Below are positions 7,240 through 15,855 of a DNA stretch of 24,467 nucleotides, piece after piece (position 1 is the stretch's first letter; the number at the start of each line of letters is the position of its first letter). Location: positions 1-24,467 of the forward strand of contig JAJJXM010000172.1 of NCBI GenBank assembly GCA_024516155.1. The letters run 5' to 3'. A program made the translations under genes and the position numbers. The notes below the pieces were generated by a model. It saw nothing but the letters and a program-made list of their open reading frames with translations. It was not told the DNA's origin and ran no database searches. The stretch is from Pyronema omphalodes. Lineage: Eukaryota > Ascomycota > Pezizomycetes > Pezizales > Pyronemataceae.

Positions 7240-10200
7240 AGTTCAACCACGGCAGGACCGGCGGATAGAATCTCGAGTGTAGGACCATACGGAAGAAACG
7301 AAAAAATCATCCTGCGAGTAAAATTAATCGGACGAAATAAGAAAGAATACCACACAACGGCCATGATCGACTGCGGGGCCACGGAGAATTTTATAGATCG
7401 AAAATATGTGAAACAGCAGGGATTGCCCTGCGCGAAAAAATTAACCCCACGAAAGGTTCTCGCTGTAGACGGACGGGAATTGGATGGGGGCCCAGTAACC
7501 CACGATGCCATGGTGACCATGGCGATCAACGACCATAGGGAAGATATTCGGCTCCACTGTATTACCATTGGCAACGCACCCATTATCCTGGGACTGCCTT
7601 GGTTGCGGAAACACAACCCCAGCATCGACTGGAAAGAAGGAAGAATTGTCTTCAACTCCGAGAAATGCGGAAAGAACTGCCTTCCTACCTCGCCCCATGC
7701 CACAACCGTGTCGGAACGGGGGGCAGAAAAACAATATAATCAACGAATACACGAGGAAGCGGAGCACGCCTATGGTATGGAAGGGCCGAAGGAGATGCTC
7801 CAGATGGATGAGGAAGATGAGCTTCGCATCCAAGAGATCTGGGGAGAAAGTATAGAAGAGGATGAAGAAGGAGAAGAAGTGGAAGAGTCGGAGGACGAGG
7901 ATATGGAAAGCGTACAGGGATCTAGGCGCGCGGAATCCACCGAGGTCGATCCCGACTCGACTCAGTGCGCTTCGCGGCAACCCCCGCAAGCGCCAGCCAA
8001 CCAGAAGGGACCGGGGAACTGGGAAACCGCTCCCGCCAAATCAACCGCTACTGCGCCAACCAACCAGGAAGAGCCGGGGAACTGGGAAACCGCTCCCGCC
8101 AAATCAATTGCCACTTCCGGGGAATTGGAACTCGCGAGTACCATAATCCGAGCGGGGAAAGACAGACCTGACTCCCTGGAAGAAATAATACCACCGGAAT
8201 ATGCAGATTACCTCTCCGTATTTAGGGAAAAAGAGGCGGTAGGGTTGCCTCCGCACCGACATCATGACCACAGGATCCCCTTGATGGACGGAAAGGTTCC
8301 GCCGTTCGAACCCCTGCGAGCCCTCGATGAGGAACGCCTGCGAGTACTAAGGGATTACTTGGAAGAGAATGAAAAGAGGGGTTGGGTCCGACGGTCGACG
8401 TCTCCAGCGGGAGCCCCAATCCATTTCGTTAAGAAAAAGGATGGTACCCTACGGTTATGCGTCGACTACCGACGACTCAACGAAATCACAATCAAGGATC
8501 GCACCCCACTCCCGCTGATAGGGGAAGCGTTGGATAGACTTTCCAACGCCAAGATCTATACCAAATTAGATGTGCGAGATGCATACCATAACCTCCGAAT
8601 AGCCACAGGAGATGAATGGAAAACTGCGTTCCGTACCAAGTACGGTCTATACGAGTATTTGGTGATGCCATTTGGTTTGACAAATGCTCCAGCTTCGTTT
8701 CAACGATGGATGAACGAAGTCTTAAGTGATTACCTTGACATCTTTTGCATCGCCTATCTCGACGACATATTGATCTACTCGGATGATCTGGCGGAGCATC
8801 AGAGACACGTACGCATGGTCCTGGAAAGGTTAAGGGACGTAGGACTGACCCTGAAACCCTCGAAATGTGAATTCCACACAAAAAAGACGGAATACCTGGG
8901 ATACATCATCTCCCCCACAGGGTTGCAGATGGACCCCGAGAAAATTAGGGCGGTTAAGGAATGGAAGGAACCGGTAAATGTGAAGGGAGTCCAAAGTTTC
9001 CTGGGATTCGCCAACTTTTACCGTCGATTCATCCGGGATTTCAGCAAGATCACCACGCCATTGACACGATTGACGAAAAAACAGGTACCCTGGGAATGGA
9101 ACGACGAGACACAACGGGCCTTTGAGCAACTGAAGACGGCAATGATATCCCAGCCGATCCTGCAACATTTCGACCCGGATCGGCCACTCACCCTGGAGAC
9201 AGACGCCTCAGACTATGCCATCGGGGCAGTCTGCTCACAACCCGACGACTCCAACGTACTGCACCCCCTTGCCTATTTTTCAAGAAAATTAAAAGAAGCG
9301 GAGCTCAATTACGACATCCACGATAAGGAGCTCCTGGCAATAGTGGAGGCATTGGACAAGTGGTCGACGTACTGCAAATCGACGAGACACAGTATCCGGA
9401 TACTGTCAGACCATAAAAACCTAGAATATTGGCAAACAAAGAGGGACCTCAACCTCCGACAGGCCCGATGGGCGGAACAACTGGCTAACTATGACTTCAC
9501 GATCACGTATCGTCCGGGGAAGTTGGCAGGAAAACCCGACATATTGTCCCGAGAGTCAGGAGACTCTCCCTGGGAAGGGGAGATGAAGCACCGGCAGAAC
9601 CGAAGCCGAGTCCTCCTTCCCCAGGAAGTCTTTCATGTGAACGAGACACAATTGATAAAACTCACCCCGGACACCCCCCTCCTTACCAAAATTCGGGAAA
9701 AAACGAGGACCGATACGGAACTCCAGGAGGTAATCCGCAAACTTCGGGAAGGGATAGCCCGAGACAATAGGGTCCCCTTGGGGTTATGCGAGGAAAAGGA
9801 TGGGTTACTCCTATACGAGGGATTGATATGGGTCCCTGACGACGACGACCTGAGGTTACAAATATTACGGCAGCATCACGACTCCCAGGCCGCGGGGCAT
9901 CCGGGAAGGGCAAGGACCTTGGAGTTGGTCAGCCGGAATTTTTATTGGCCACAACAACGACAGTATGTGACTCGATATGTCGACTACTGTGATACCTGTA
10001 AACGTATCAAGCCCATTAAGCACGCCCCCTTCGGCCTCTTACGACCGTTACAGATTCCAGGAAGACCATGGGAATCCATCTCCATGGATTTTATCACAGG
10101 TCTTCCGGAAGATGGGGGAATGAATGCGATATGGGTGATTGTGGACCGCTTGACGAAGATGGCGCACTTTGTAGCATGTAGGGACACTATGGGACCCAGG

Positions 10201-11148
10201 GAACTTGCGGACGGGTTTCTCACACATGTGGTACGGGCCCACGGACTCCCGAGCAGCATCATCTCGGATCGGGGGTCTCTATTCACCTCTCAGTTCTGGA
10301 AAAGGGTTATGGAGGCAATGGGAACCACGAGGAACCTGAGTACGGCGTTTCACCCAGAGTCCGACGGACAGACAGAGAGGGTCAATGCGATCCTCGAACA
10401 ATACCTCAGGGCGTATTGTAACTATCAACAGGACAATTGGAACCAACTCCTTCCTATGGCGGAGTTCTGCTACAACAACTCCCGCTCAGGAACGACCAAG
10501 GTGTCCCCCTTCTTCGCGAATTACGGATATCATCCCCGTTTTACCCAGCCGCTGGGTGAAGTCGCGGAAGGAAACCCCGAGGTCTCCAGATATGTTGGCG
10601 CCCTCAACCGACTTCACGAGGATCTGAAGGCAGAGGTCCACTATGCCCAGACTGCTCATGCAGAACAGGCGAACCGGCATCGACACCCGGATCCGGTCCT
10701 TCGAGTGGGAGATCGGGTCTGGCTGAAGAGGAAGAATGTGAAAACCACCCGACCCTCCAACAAGCTCGATTACAAGCTATTGGGGCCCTACACTATCTTG
10801 TCTAAGGTAGGGTCGCGAGCTTATAAACTGGACCTCCCCCCAAACGCAAAGATCCATCCAGTATTTCACATCTCCCTTCTAGAACCGTCTCAACCCACTT
10901 CGACCACCATCCCAGGCCATATTCAGCCCCCTCCGGTACCGATTGTCCTCGACGACGAGGAAGAGTGGGAAGTTGAGGAGATAGTGGATTCTCGACGCCA
11001 CCGGGGTCAGATACAATATCGAGTTAAGTGGACGGGTTTCCACGACCCCGATACGACCTGGTACCCCGCCGACAATTTCCAAAACTCCCCCGACGCCATC
11101 ACCCAATTCCACCGCAGGTACCCTAATAAACCTGCCCCACAGCTGTAA
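7183..11148 (+). CDS. pol: Element B Pol: protease, RT, RNase H, integrase, chromodomain
   Basis: Expressed as a Gag-Pol fusion by -1 frameshift. The in-frame ATG at 7363 lies within the protease active site, so it is not the start. Counting from that ATG: protease DCGAT at residue 3 and LGLPWLRKH near 75; an acidic linker near 150-190 with a 21-aa tandem repeat (PGNWETAPAKS); RT with LDVRDAYHN near 402 and YLDD at 465-468; RNase H with ETDASDY near 612; integrase HHCC zinc finger starting near 838 with CDTC; catalytic D (SMDFITGLP), D (SDRGSLF) and E (DGQTERVNAILE) near 909, 968 and 1004; a GPY/F module (LGPYTILSKV); and a C-terminal chromodomain (YRVKWTGF, TWYPADNF) near 1200-1255. All key residues are present. 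The TAA overlaps the ATG of ORF3. Confidence 0.95.
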   Translation, partial: RESPGIKGKGGFLGQLSPTSSTTAGPADRISSVGPYGRNEKIILRVKLIGRNKKEYHTTAMIDCGATENFIDRKYVKQQGLPCAKKLTPRKVLAVDGRELDGGPVTHDAMVTMAINDHREDIRLHCITIGNAPIILGLPWLRKHNPSIDWKEGRIVFNSEKCGKNCLPTSPHATTVSERGAEKQYNQRIHEEAEHAYGMEGPKEMLQMDEEDELRIQEIWGESIEEDEEGEEVEESEDEDMESVQGSRRAESTEVDPDSTQCASRQPPQAPANQKGPGNWETAPAKSTATAPTNQEEPGNWETAPAKSIATSGELELASTIIRAGKDRPDSLEEIIPPEYADYLSVFREKEAVGLPPHRHHDHRIPLMDGKVPPFEPLRALDEERLRVLRDYLEENEKRGWVRRSTSPAGAPIHFVKKKDGTLRLCVDYRRLNEITIKDRTPLPLIGEALDRLSNAKIYTKLDVRDAYHNLRIATGDEWKTAFRTKYGLYEYLVMPFGLTNAPASFQRWMNEVLSDYLDIFCIAYLDDILIYSDDLAEHQRHVRMVLERLRDVGLTLKPSKCEFHTKKTEYLGYIISPTGLQMDPEKIRAVKEWKEPVNVKGVQSFLGFANFYRRFIRDFSKITTPLTRLTKKQVPWEWNDETQRAFEQLKTAMISQPILQHFDPDRPLTLETDASDYAIGAVCSQPDDSNVLHPLAYFSRKLKEAELNYDIHDKELLAIVEALDKWSTYCKSTRHSIRILSDHKNLEYWQTKRDLNLRQARWAEQLANYDFTITYRPGKLAGKPDILSRESGDSPWEGEMKHRQNRSRVLLPQEVFHVNETQLIKLTPDTPLLTKIREKTRTDTELQEVIRKLREGIARDNRVPLGLCEEKDGLLLYEGLIWVPDDDDLRLQILRQHHDSQAAGHPGRARTLELVSRNFYWPQQRQYVTRYVDYCDTCKRIKPIKHAPFGLLRPLQIPGRPWESISMDFITGLPEDGGMNAIWVIVDRLTKMAHFVACRDTMGPRELADGFLTHVVRAHGLPSSIISDRGSLFTSQFWKRVMEAMGTTRNLSTAFHPESDGQTERVNAILEQYLRAYCNYQQDNWNQLLPMAEFCYNNSRSGTTKVSPFFANYGYHPRFTQPLGEVAEGNPEVSRYVGALNRLHEDLKAEVHYAQTAHAEQANRHRHPDPVLRVGDRVWLKRKNVKTTRPSNKLDYKLLGPYTILSKVGSRAYKLDLPPNAKIHPVFHISLLEPSQPTSTTIPGHIQPPPVPIVLDDEEEWEVEEIVDSRRHRGQIQYRVKWTGFHDPDTTWYPADNFQNSPDAITQFHRRYPNKPAPQL
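7990..8115 (+). repeat. Two 63-nt tandem coding repeats in B pol
   Basis: Units 7990-8052 and 8053-8115 encode 21-residue repeats sharing EPGNWETAPAKS or a close variant. They lie in the linker between protease and RT. Copy number probably varies between copies of the element. Confidence 0.85.
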
Positions 11149-12215
11149 TGGACGATAGAACGAACTCCGAGGACCCCCCGTCCTCTTTGGGCTGGTACCG
11201 AACCCCTACTCCCCCGGCAGAAAAGAAATCCCCCCACCCCACGATCCCGCACGCAGAACTACACTGGTCGTTCTGCAACAACGACTCCTGCTCCATTCAC
11301 CTCCAATCGAAATTAAACAACAATCATTTCCCAGCGGTGGCGCAAGCGATTGCGGCACGCATAAAAAAATCATGTAGCTGCGGGCAGCTACATGACCCCG
11401 AGTTAGAATGGGTGATCCGACACCGAAGGATGGACCCGCAAAAGGCCTGCAAGGCATGGCAGAAAGGAAAGAGACTCTGCAATGTGTGTAAATTCCTGGT
11501 CAACAAAGACGGACACGACCAGAGATGCGGTATCAGAGGATGGAAACCCCCCACGGAAACCCCGGCAACGATACCACCCTGCAAGGACGAGCCCGGGACA
11601 GGAAAGGAACCTCCCGTCCCTACGGAAAATCAGGAAAACGAACCACCCCGTCCCCGCGAACTGGAATCGGAGGACTCCACCCTCCATACGATCCGACACC
11701 AACTCCCAGTAATTATGATGACGGGACCTTCGGACCACGAGAAGGTGGCGATCAACCTGTCTTTCTATCAGACAGCGGAGCCGGAACAGCATCTCCCCAC
11801 CGTCGACTACCGACCAACCAACGACCTGACATCCGCCCCTTGTTCGGATCCCCCGGAGCCCCCCGCCTCAGGGCACCAACAAGATCAAATACCCCCGTTC
11901 TCCTCAGGGCACCAACAAGAACAAATAACGGCGCCCCCCTTAGGACACCAACAAGAGCAAATACCGCCTTATGTCCTCGAGGACATCACCCAGGACGTCG
12001 TACGTCGCCGACGTCGGGGAAGGCAGTATCGGGGACGGTCCCCCATCCGGAGGCCCGCGTTGAGGACTGCCTACGGCCTCGCCGGAGTCTCGGCCTGGAG
12101 GGGGGGGCTTATGTCACAACGCTCCCGTGACATGCTCCTGGCCTCCGCCTTCACCACCGCAGGGCTATGGGTGATCGTCATCACCCTAGCAACCTGTTAC
12201 GCTGTCATGAAGTAA
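11148..12215 (+). CDS. Element B ORF3 (355 aa): Cys/His-rich protein with LTR-encoded C-terminal membrane segment
   Basis: I do not recognise this family. The ATG overlaps the pol stop as UAAUG (11146-11150). Residues 40-130 hold eight cysteines (43, 48, 76, 78, 101, 111, 114, 127) and histidines, including CNVCKFLVNKDGHDQRC, which could bind zinc. Residues 135-280 are Pro-rich, with three GHQQ(D/E)QI repeats at 242-272. A basic patch (RRRRRGRQYRGRS) spans 286-298. Residues about 330-352 form one hydrophobic segment (AGLWVIVITLATCYAVM) ending in a single lysine. The last 34 codons lie in the 3' LTR, and the polypurine tract is inside the frame. There is no N-terminal signal peptide, so a tail-anchored or membrane-tethered protein fits better than a classic envelope. 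The position after pol resembles env of errantiviruses, but no similarity is visible. Confidence 0.78.
   Translation: MDDRTNSEDPPSSLGWYRTPTPPAEKKSPHPTIPHAELHWSFCNNDSCSIHLQSKLNNNHFPAVAQAIAARIKKSCSCGQLHDPELEWVIRHRRMDPQKACKAWQKGKRLCNVCKFLVNKDGHDQRCGIRGWKPPTETPATIPPCKDEPGTGKEPPVPTENQENEPPRPRELESEDSTLHTIRHQLPVIMMTGPSDHEKVAINLSFYQTAEPEQHLPTVDYRPTNDLTSAPCSDPPEPPASGHQQDQIPPFSSGHQQEQITAPPLGHQQEQIPPYVLEDITQDVVRRRRRGRQYRGRSPIRRPALRTAYGLAGVSAWRGGLMSQRSRDMLLASAFTTAGLWVIVITLATCYAVMK
11370..11395. repeat. Perfect 11-bp hairpin inside ORF3
   Basis: TCATGTAGCTG, loop CGGG, CAGCTACATGA, directly after a run of seven A. It codes for the SCSCGQLH part of the Cys-rich region. It could be an RNA structure or chance. 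Confidence 0.7.
12097..12107 (+). promoter_or_regulatory. Polypurine tract of element B
   Basis: GGAGGGGGGGG, four bases before the 3' LTR, is the expected primer for plus-strand DNA synthesis. It is also coding sequence of ORF3 (WRGG). Confidence 0.8.
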
Positions 12216-12900
12216 AGGGATAGGGTTAGGGCAAGGGGCTGGGCCCCTTGCCGAGGATTTTCATATGTTCGGAGTTATTTCTTATTTGGATTTCTTTTAG
12301 GTATTACGGCGGCTAGGAAATTGTTGGAATCTTTTACTTCTCTCTTTTGGTATGTACTCTTTCTTTACTATTTGGAATCACGGCGGTTAGCCAGGAAGTT
12401 ATCTCTTTCGGTATGTACTCTTTCTTTGCTATTTGGAATCACGGCGGTTAGCCGGTAGTTATCTCTTTTGGTATGTACTCTTTCCTTGTTATTATTATTT
12501 GGAATTATGGCGGTTAGTTATCTTGCTTTCTTATTTGGAATTACGGCGGTTGGCAAATGTTGGGGAATGTTGGTCATGTATGTAGTATCACGGCGGTTAG
12601 CATTGGAAGCAGTCTCCGCAGGCGGAGAATGCTGAGTCACGAGTCATGAAGGAACAAGTATAAGAGGAGGAAATTTGTATGTAGTTTATTTCTTCACGCA
12701 ATCAAGTTTCTATTTACCACAATCCTATCTACAAAAGTTCCCCTGTGATTTCCCATCTCTCCAAACTCACCTGTGATTTCCCAGCCCACAACCCTTGCCC
12801 ATTCCCAACTTACCAGCCTTACCTAACCCGCCGCCGCTCTCCTCGCCGCCGAAACCCCCGCGCTGCCTGTCGTCAGTAACCGTGGATACGGATTCTGATA
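12112..12900 (+). repeat. Element B 3' LTR, 789 bp
   Basis: Same length as 5265-6053 with two visible substitutions. The first, 12159 t versus 5312 g, changes Val to Phe in the ORF3 membrane segment. The stop of ORF3 is at 12213-12215. Confidence 0.95.
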
Positions 12901-12905
12901 ACACA
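12901..12905. repeat. Target site duplication of element B, right copy
   Basis: ACACA, matching 5260-5264. Confidence 0.92.
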
Positions 12906-13228
12906 AGACGTTCGATGGAGAATCTCGACAACGGGGAGGCAAGCCTCCTTATGTACAAAGGGGCGGCCAGCACTCTTGCTGGGCCGTCATACAATCATCG
13001 CTACATGAGCTTCCGTTCTCCATCAATTCACCTGCGACGCCACAGCTCTCCAGCTCGTGGTACGTCATCCATCATCAATCATTCTCTCAGTCACAATGGC
13101 ACGGCACACATAACAACACCAACAACACAACGGCAACACAACACGGCAAGACAACGGCACGATGTCAATCAACAACCCCGACAACATGATGACGCAACAC
13201 AACGGCTCGTCAGCCGTGTGCCGTGACA
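12906..13228 (-). repeat. Element A 5' LTR, upstream part (U3)
   Basis: The minus-strand reading starts TGTCACGG at 13228. This piece contains the putative promoter, a small palindrome GGAGGC AA GCCTCC at 12936-12949, and an AACAC/ACGGC-rich stretch near 13110-13205. It joins 5264 when element B and one ACACA are removed. Confidence 0.83.
12908..12954 (-). promoter_or_regulatory. Element A putative TATA and self-primer
   Basis: Minus-strand ACATAAGG (12947-12954) lies about 37 bases before ATCGAACGT (12916 to 12908). The latter is the reverse complement of the primer site at 5047-5055. The spacing is nearly the same as in element B (36). Confidence 0.55.
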
Positions 13229-13242
13229 CCAGTCTGTTGTAG

Positions 13243-14786
13243 CTAGACATGGGCGTTCATCTCAGTGTCTCTGTCGGCTAGGTTGGGTGGGGCGGCGGCG
13301 GGGTTTTGTGACGCTGTCCAGGCTTCTTTGAATATGCGGATGCGTACGGGGCATTGCTTGCTGAAGCCTGGGTGGTCGAGGTCGGGGAGGTTGGCGTCCG
13401 CGCAGTTTTTGCAATGGTATCTAGTGTGCTCACAACTCTTACCTTTGCCTTGGGGGCAGTCGTTGCAGGCGTGGTCGTCCGTGGGGTGGTTCTGGCCGCA
13501 GATGCCGCAGGTGGGGCCTTGCGGTCCAGTGCAGTTGGTGTAGTGGTGGCCAAAGAGCAAGCAGCGCCGACACTGGTCGGTCCGTCGGGCAGAGTGGTAC
13601 TCGGTGACTCTTCGGGGCTCGAAGAGTACCATGACTCGTTTGCGCTTCAGGAGTGCGAGCTCTTCGGCGGTACGTACCGCAATAACCACACTGGACGCTT
13701 CCTTGCCCACACGTTTCTCCGCGGTCGTCATATATCGGGGGGGTTGCGCCAGGGTGACAGGTCCGTTGCTGCGTTCGATCTCCTCCTGGAGGAAGCGCGT
13801 TCCGTCGGGGGTGCGGGGTATAGGTCTGTGGGGATGCCGTGAACTGCGAGTTTGTACCAACGTTCGTTCCGGCGGGGTTCGGATAGGGAGGTGTGGACTG
13901 TCTGCGTGGCTGTCTGTATCGTAACTAAGTTCTCTATCAGCTCTGCCTCAGTTGTGTTGTCCGACATGGTTAGCATAAGGTTCCCGTTCGAGGTGTGTCT
14001 TATCGTAGTTAACCCCATGTGGGGTGGAGCCCGGGACTTAGCCAACGCGGTGTTGATGGCGATTCCTACGTTAACCCTGGTTTTCACGTTGAGGTCAGAG
14101 GGGTTGGTGCACGGTACGATGATGGACTGGGGGCGCGGTCGGGTTGGTCGTTGGGTTGGGCGTGTAGTCGGGGTTCGTCGAGGGGCGTGGTCGGAGGAGA
14201 GGAGGTTGCTTGCTGCGTTTCCGCTGGTCCAGGGTGCTGCTGGTTTGCTCGTTGCTGGTGGGTTCTGACGGCGGGGGGTGGTGGTGGTCGGTAGGGGGAT
14301 GTTATGGTGTCGGAGGGTGGCTTCCAGCATTCGGCAGCGCTCCTTCAACTGTTGGAGTTCGTCGGGAGGTTGGGGGGCAGTGGTTGTCGGTCCGGGGTGG
14401 GGTTGTTGCTGGGGTTGTTGCGGTGAAAGATGGTTGGGTTTGGTGATTTTGTCGATTCGTCTGTTGATGGTGTCGATGGATTGTACTATAGGGCGAAGGG
14501 CGTCGTTGGTGGTTTTCGAGATCATGGTGGCGATGGTGGCGAGGAATTCGTCGCTTGGCTGGAGTGTTGATTCGTATTCCTCTTCGTCGTCAAGGTCGGT
14601 GTCGGAGTCGATGTCAATGGGGTCTGGTAGGGTGGGGGTATTGTCGAGGTTGCGTATATCGGGGATGTTATCGAGGTGAGCAATGGCGGCGCGTTTCATG
14701 TCCCCGGCAGTGCGTCGGAGGATGTGGATGTCGGATTTGGAGACTCTGCTGAGGCGGGCGGTTTGTTTGTTCGTTTCTTCTCTCAT
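13243..14786 (-). pseudogene. LINE ORF1, gag-like, zinc-knuckle protein with a frameshift
   Basis: RNA-binding protein of a LINE ribonucleoprotein. I chose ATG at 14784-14786 (MREETNKQTARLS). The N-terminal third is acidic (SDTDLDDEEEYES); a Pro/Thr-rich linker follows, then a folded region around KTRVNVGIAINTALAK and WYKLAVHGIPTDLYP. A 1-nt loss in the C/G runs at 13807-13818 breaks the frame. The other frame picks up at TPDGTRFLQEEIERS and continues to the TAG at 13243. The C-terminal part has the knuckle CRRCLLFGHHYTNC and two looser Cys/His groups (CGICGQNHPTDDHAC and CKNC...H...C). The break lies in homopolymers, so decay or a sequencing error are both possible. The overall order is typical of fungal LINE ORF1. 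Confidence 0.82.
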
Positions 14787-15084
14787 TACTTGTTTGCAAC
14801 CCGAAGGTTATGACAAGGGACAGATAAATACAAAAGAGAAGAAGAAAGAAATGTAAAAGCAAAAACCCAGTCTCCACCTCTACCAGTCTCCTCCTCTTGA
14901 TCGTTGTGGTTGTGGGGTCTGTCCCCACTGTTACTACGGGGGTTTCTTGTCCAAGCGCGTCTGATGTTCCAAGTGCCCTGCTTGCACAGAGGCCGCCTCG
15001 CCGGGCTCCTCCCTTTCCTCCTCCCTTCCCCTTCCCATGTTTAGCCATTTTACCGCCTTTGTTTGTTTGTTTGTTTGTTTGTTC
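14781..15084. repeat. LINE 5'-region tandem repeat, unit 1 (304 bp)
   Basis: TCTCATTACTTG... is repeated from 24051. If element C and one TCTCA are removed, the two units are directly adjacent with a period of 304 bp. Its minus strand keeps an open frame (MAKHGKGKGGGKGG... with a hydrophobic FLLLHFFLLLFCIYLSLVI). Confidence 0.85.
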
Positions 15085-15089
15085 TCTCA
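15085..15089. repeat. Target site duplication of element C, left copy
   Basis: TCTCA, matching 24051-24055. Confidence 0.9.
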
Positions 15090-15373
15090 TGTGAACCTGG
15101 GCACAGCTTCGACTATGCAGAGGCTTATCCGATTGTATCTCTAGTGCTTCGTTCTCAGTGTTGACAGACACTTCGTTCCCAAGAACCGACAGACACTTCG
15201 TCCCCAAGAACTAATAGAGCTTATCCAAAGATAAAGCTAGGAAGAGAATTAATCGATCACAGGCGGAATAAACTTAAGGGTTGTCTTCGGAGGTATTCGT
15301 TGGTGTAAATAGGTATCGTCGCGTAGAGGATCAAATGGTTGATGATGGAGGAGAGAGAGGGAAGACAAAGGCT

Positions 15374-15381
15374 CTTTTATA
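15374..15381 (-). promoter_or_regulatory. TATA box in element C LTR (3' copy)
   Basis: The minus strand reads TATAAAAG. The functional copy in the 5' LTR is at 22926-22933. Confidence 0.6.
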
Positions 15382-15769
15382 GACTTTCGTCTACAAGTTC
15401 GCCCAGACTTCCTAGGGAACCAATTTCCAAACTGAGCCTAGGAGATAAGACAAGAGTCATTTCTGAGACGCATCTGCTGATAGATTGCATCATACGAAGT
15501 GCGTAATCATATTGATTACTTGCTTGCATGATGCCTGCTATCGTCAGACTAATCCTTGACATTCCTCTCTGTACTACCACACCTTCCAATCAGGTGTCAG
15601 GGTTATGAGTCATATGGGAGGGCAACTCCGCTTGACTGCATAATGCATGAACTCCTCTGACAAATAACATGTGAGTCATTTATCTTGTGAGTCGTGCTAT
15701 CATAGATCTCCCTAGAGAATCTCGATTGCGAATGGAGGAATCTGACATCATAAGGCATCCATGCCCTAC

Positions 15770-15855
15770 CGGAGTGGATCACTCCGACACATTCCTGTGT
15801 GATGTCATTATGTCTCCACCTGCGCGCACTTGCGCGCAGCCACACCCTGGTGTGG
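15770..15855. repeat. Three consecutive hairpins in element C LTR
   Basis: CGGAGTG GAT CACTCCG (15770-15786), CTGCGCGC ACTT GCGCGCAG (15820-15839) and CCACACC CT GGTGTGG (15840-15855), all perfect. The last two are directly adjacent. Copies in the 5' LTR lie at +7552 (23322-23407). Confidence 0.8.

Larger units (their letters stand above)
5265..12900 (+). mobile_element. Element B: complete Ty3/Gypsy chromovirus with a third ORF, 7636 bp
   Basis: Two 789-bp LTRs, a self-primer site, gag, pol in the -1 frame, an extra ORF that runs into the 3' LTR, and a polypurine tract, flanked by the 5-bp duplication ACACA. All three frames are intact and the LTRs differ at only two positions I could see (5312 g vs 12159 t, and one t/c change near 5892/12739). 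This points to a recent, possibly active copy. It is inserted in the 5' LTR of element A, in the opposite orientation. Confidence 0.95.
1..13228 (-). mobile_element. Element A: Ty3/Gypsy LTR retrotransposon, degenerate, interrupted, 3' end outside window
   Basis: This is a minus-strand retrotransposon reading right to left: 5' LTR (12906-13228 plus 5058-5264, split by element B), primer site, a small ORF, gag, then protease, reverse transcriptase, RNase H and the start of integrase. It runs off the left edge, so the 3' LTR and its target duplication are not visible. The right flank begins CCAGT at 13229, which should recur beyond the 3' LTR. It lies inside a LINE, directly after the ORF1 stop. 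The copy has two 1-nt insertions, a changed protease motif and a MITE in gag, so it cannot be autonomous. Order and motifs fit the Ty3/Gypsy chromovirus group; the chromodomain itself would lie outside the window. Confidence 0.9.

Noticed and set aside
7363..7365. ATG 7363 as the start of B pol
   Set aside because: It would begin two residues before the catalytic Asp and remove the protease N-terminus; the frame is open back to the frameshift site.
9683..10686. Minus-strand ORFs of 60-100 aa within B pol
   Set aside because: Antisense shadows of the intact pol frame, without recognisable domains.
11363..11395. A AAA AAA heptamer followed by the 11-bp hairpin in ORF3 as a frameshift site
   Set aside because: In phase, but a -1 slip meets TAG after two codons and the hairpin starts without a spacer.
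11148..12215. ORF3 as a retroviral-type envelope
   Set aside because: No signal peptide, no furin-like site with fusion peptide, and only one C-terminal hydrophobic segment. Position alone is not enough.
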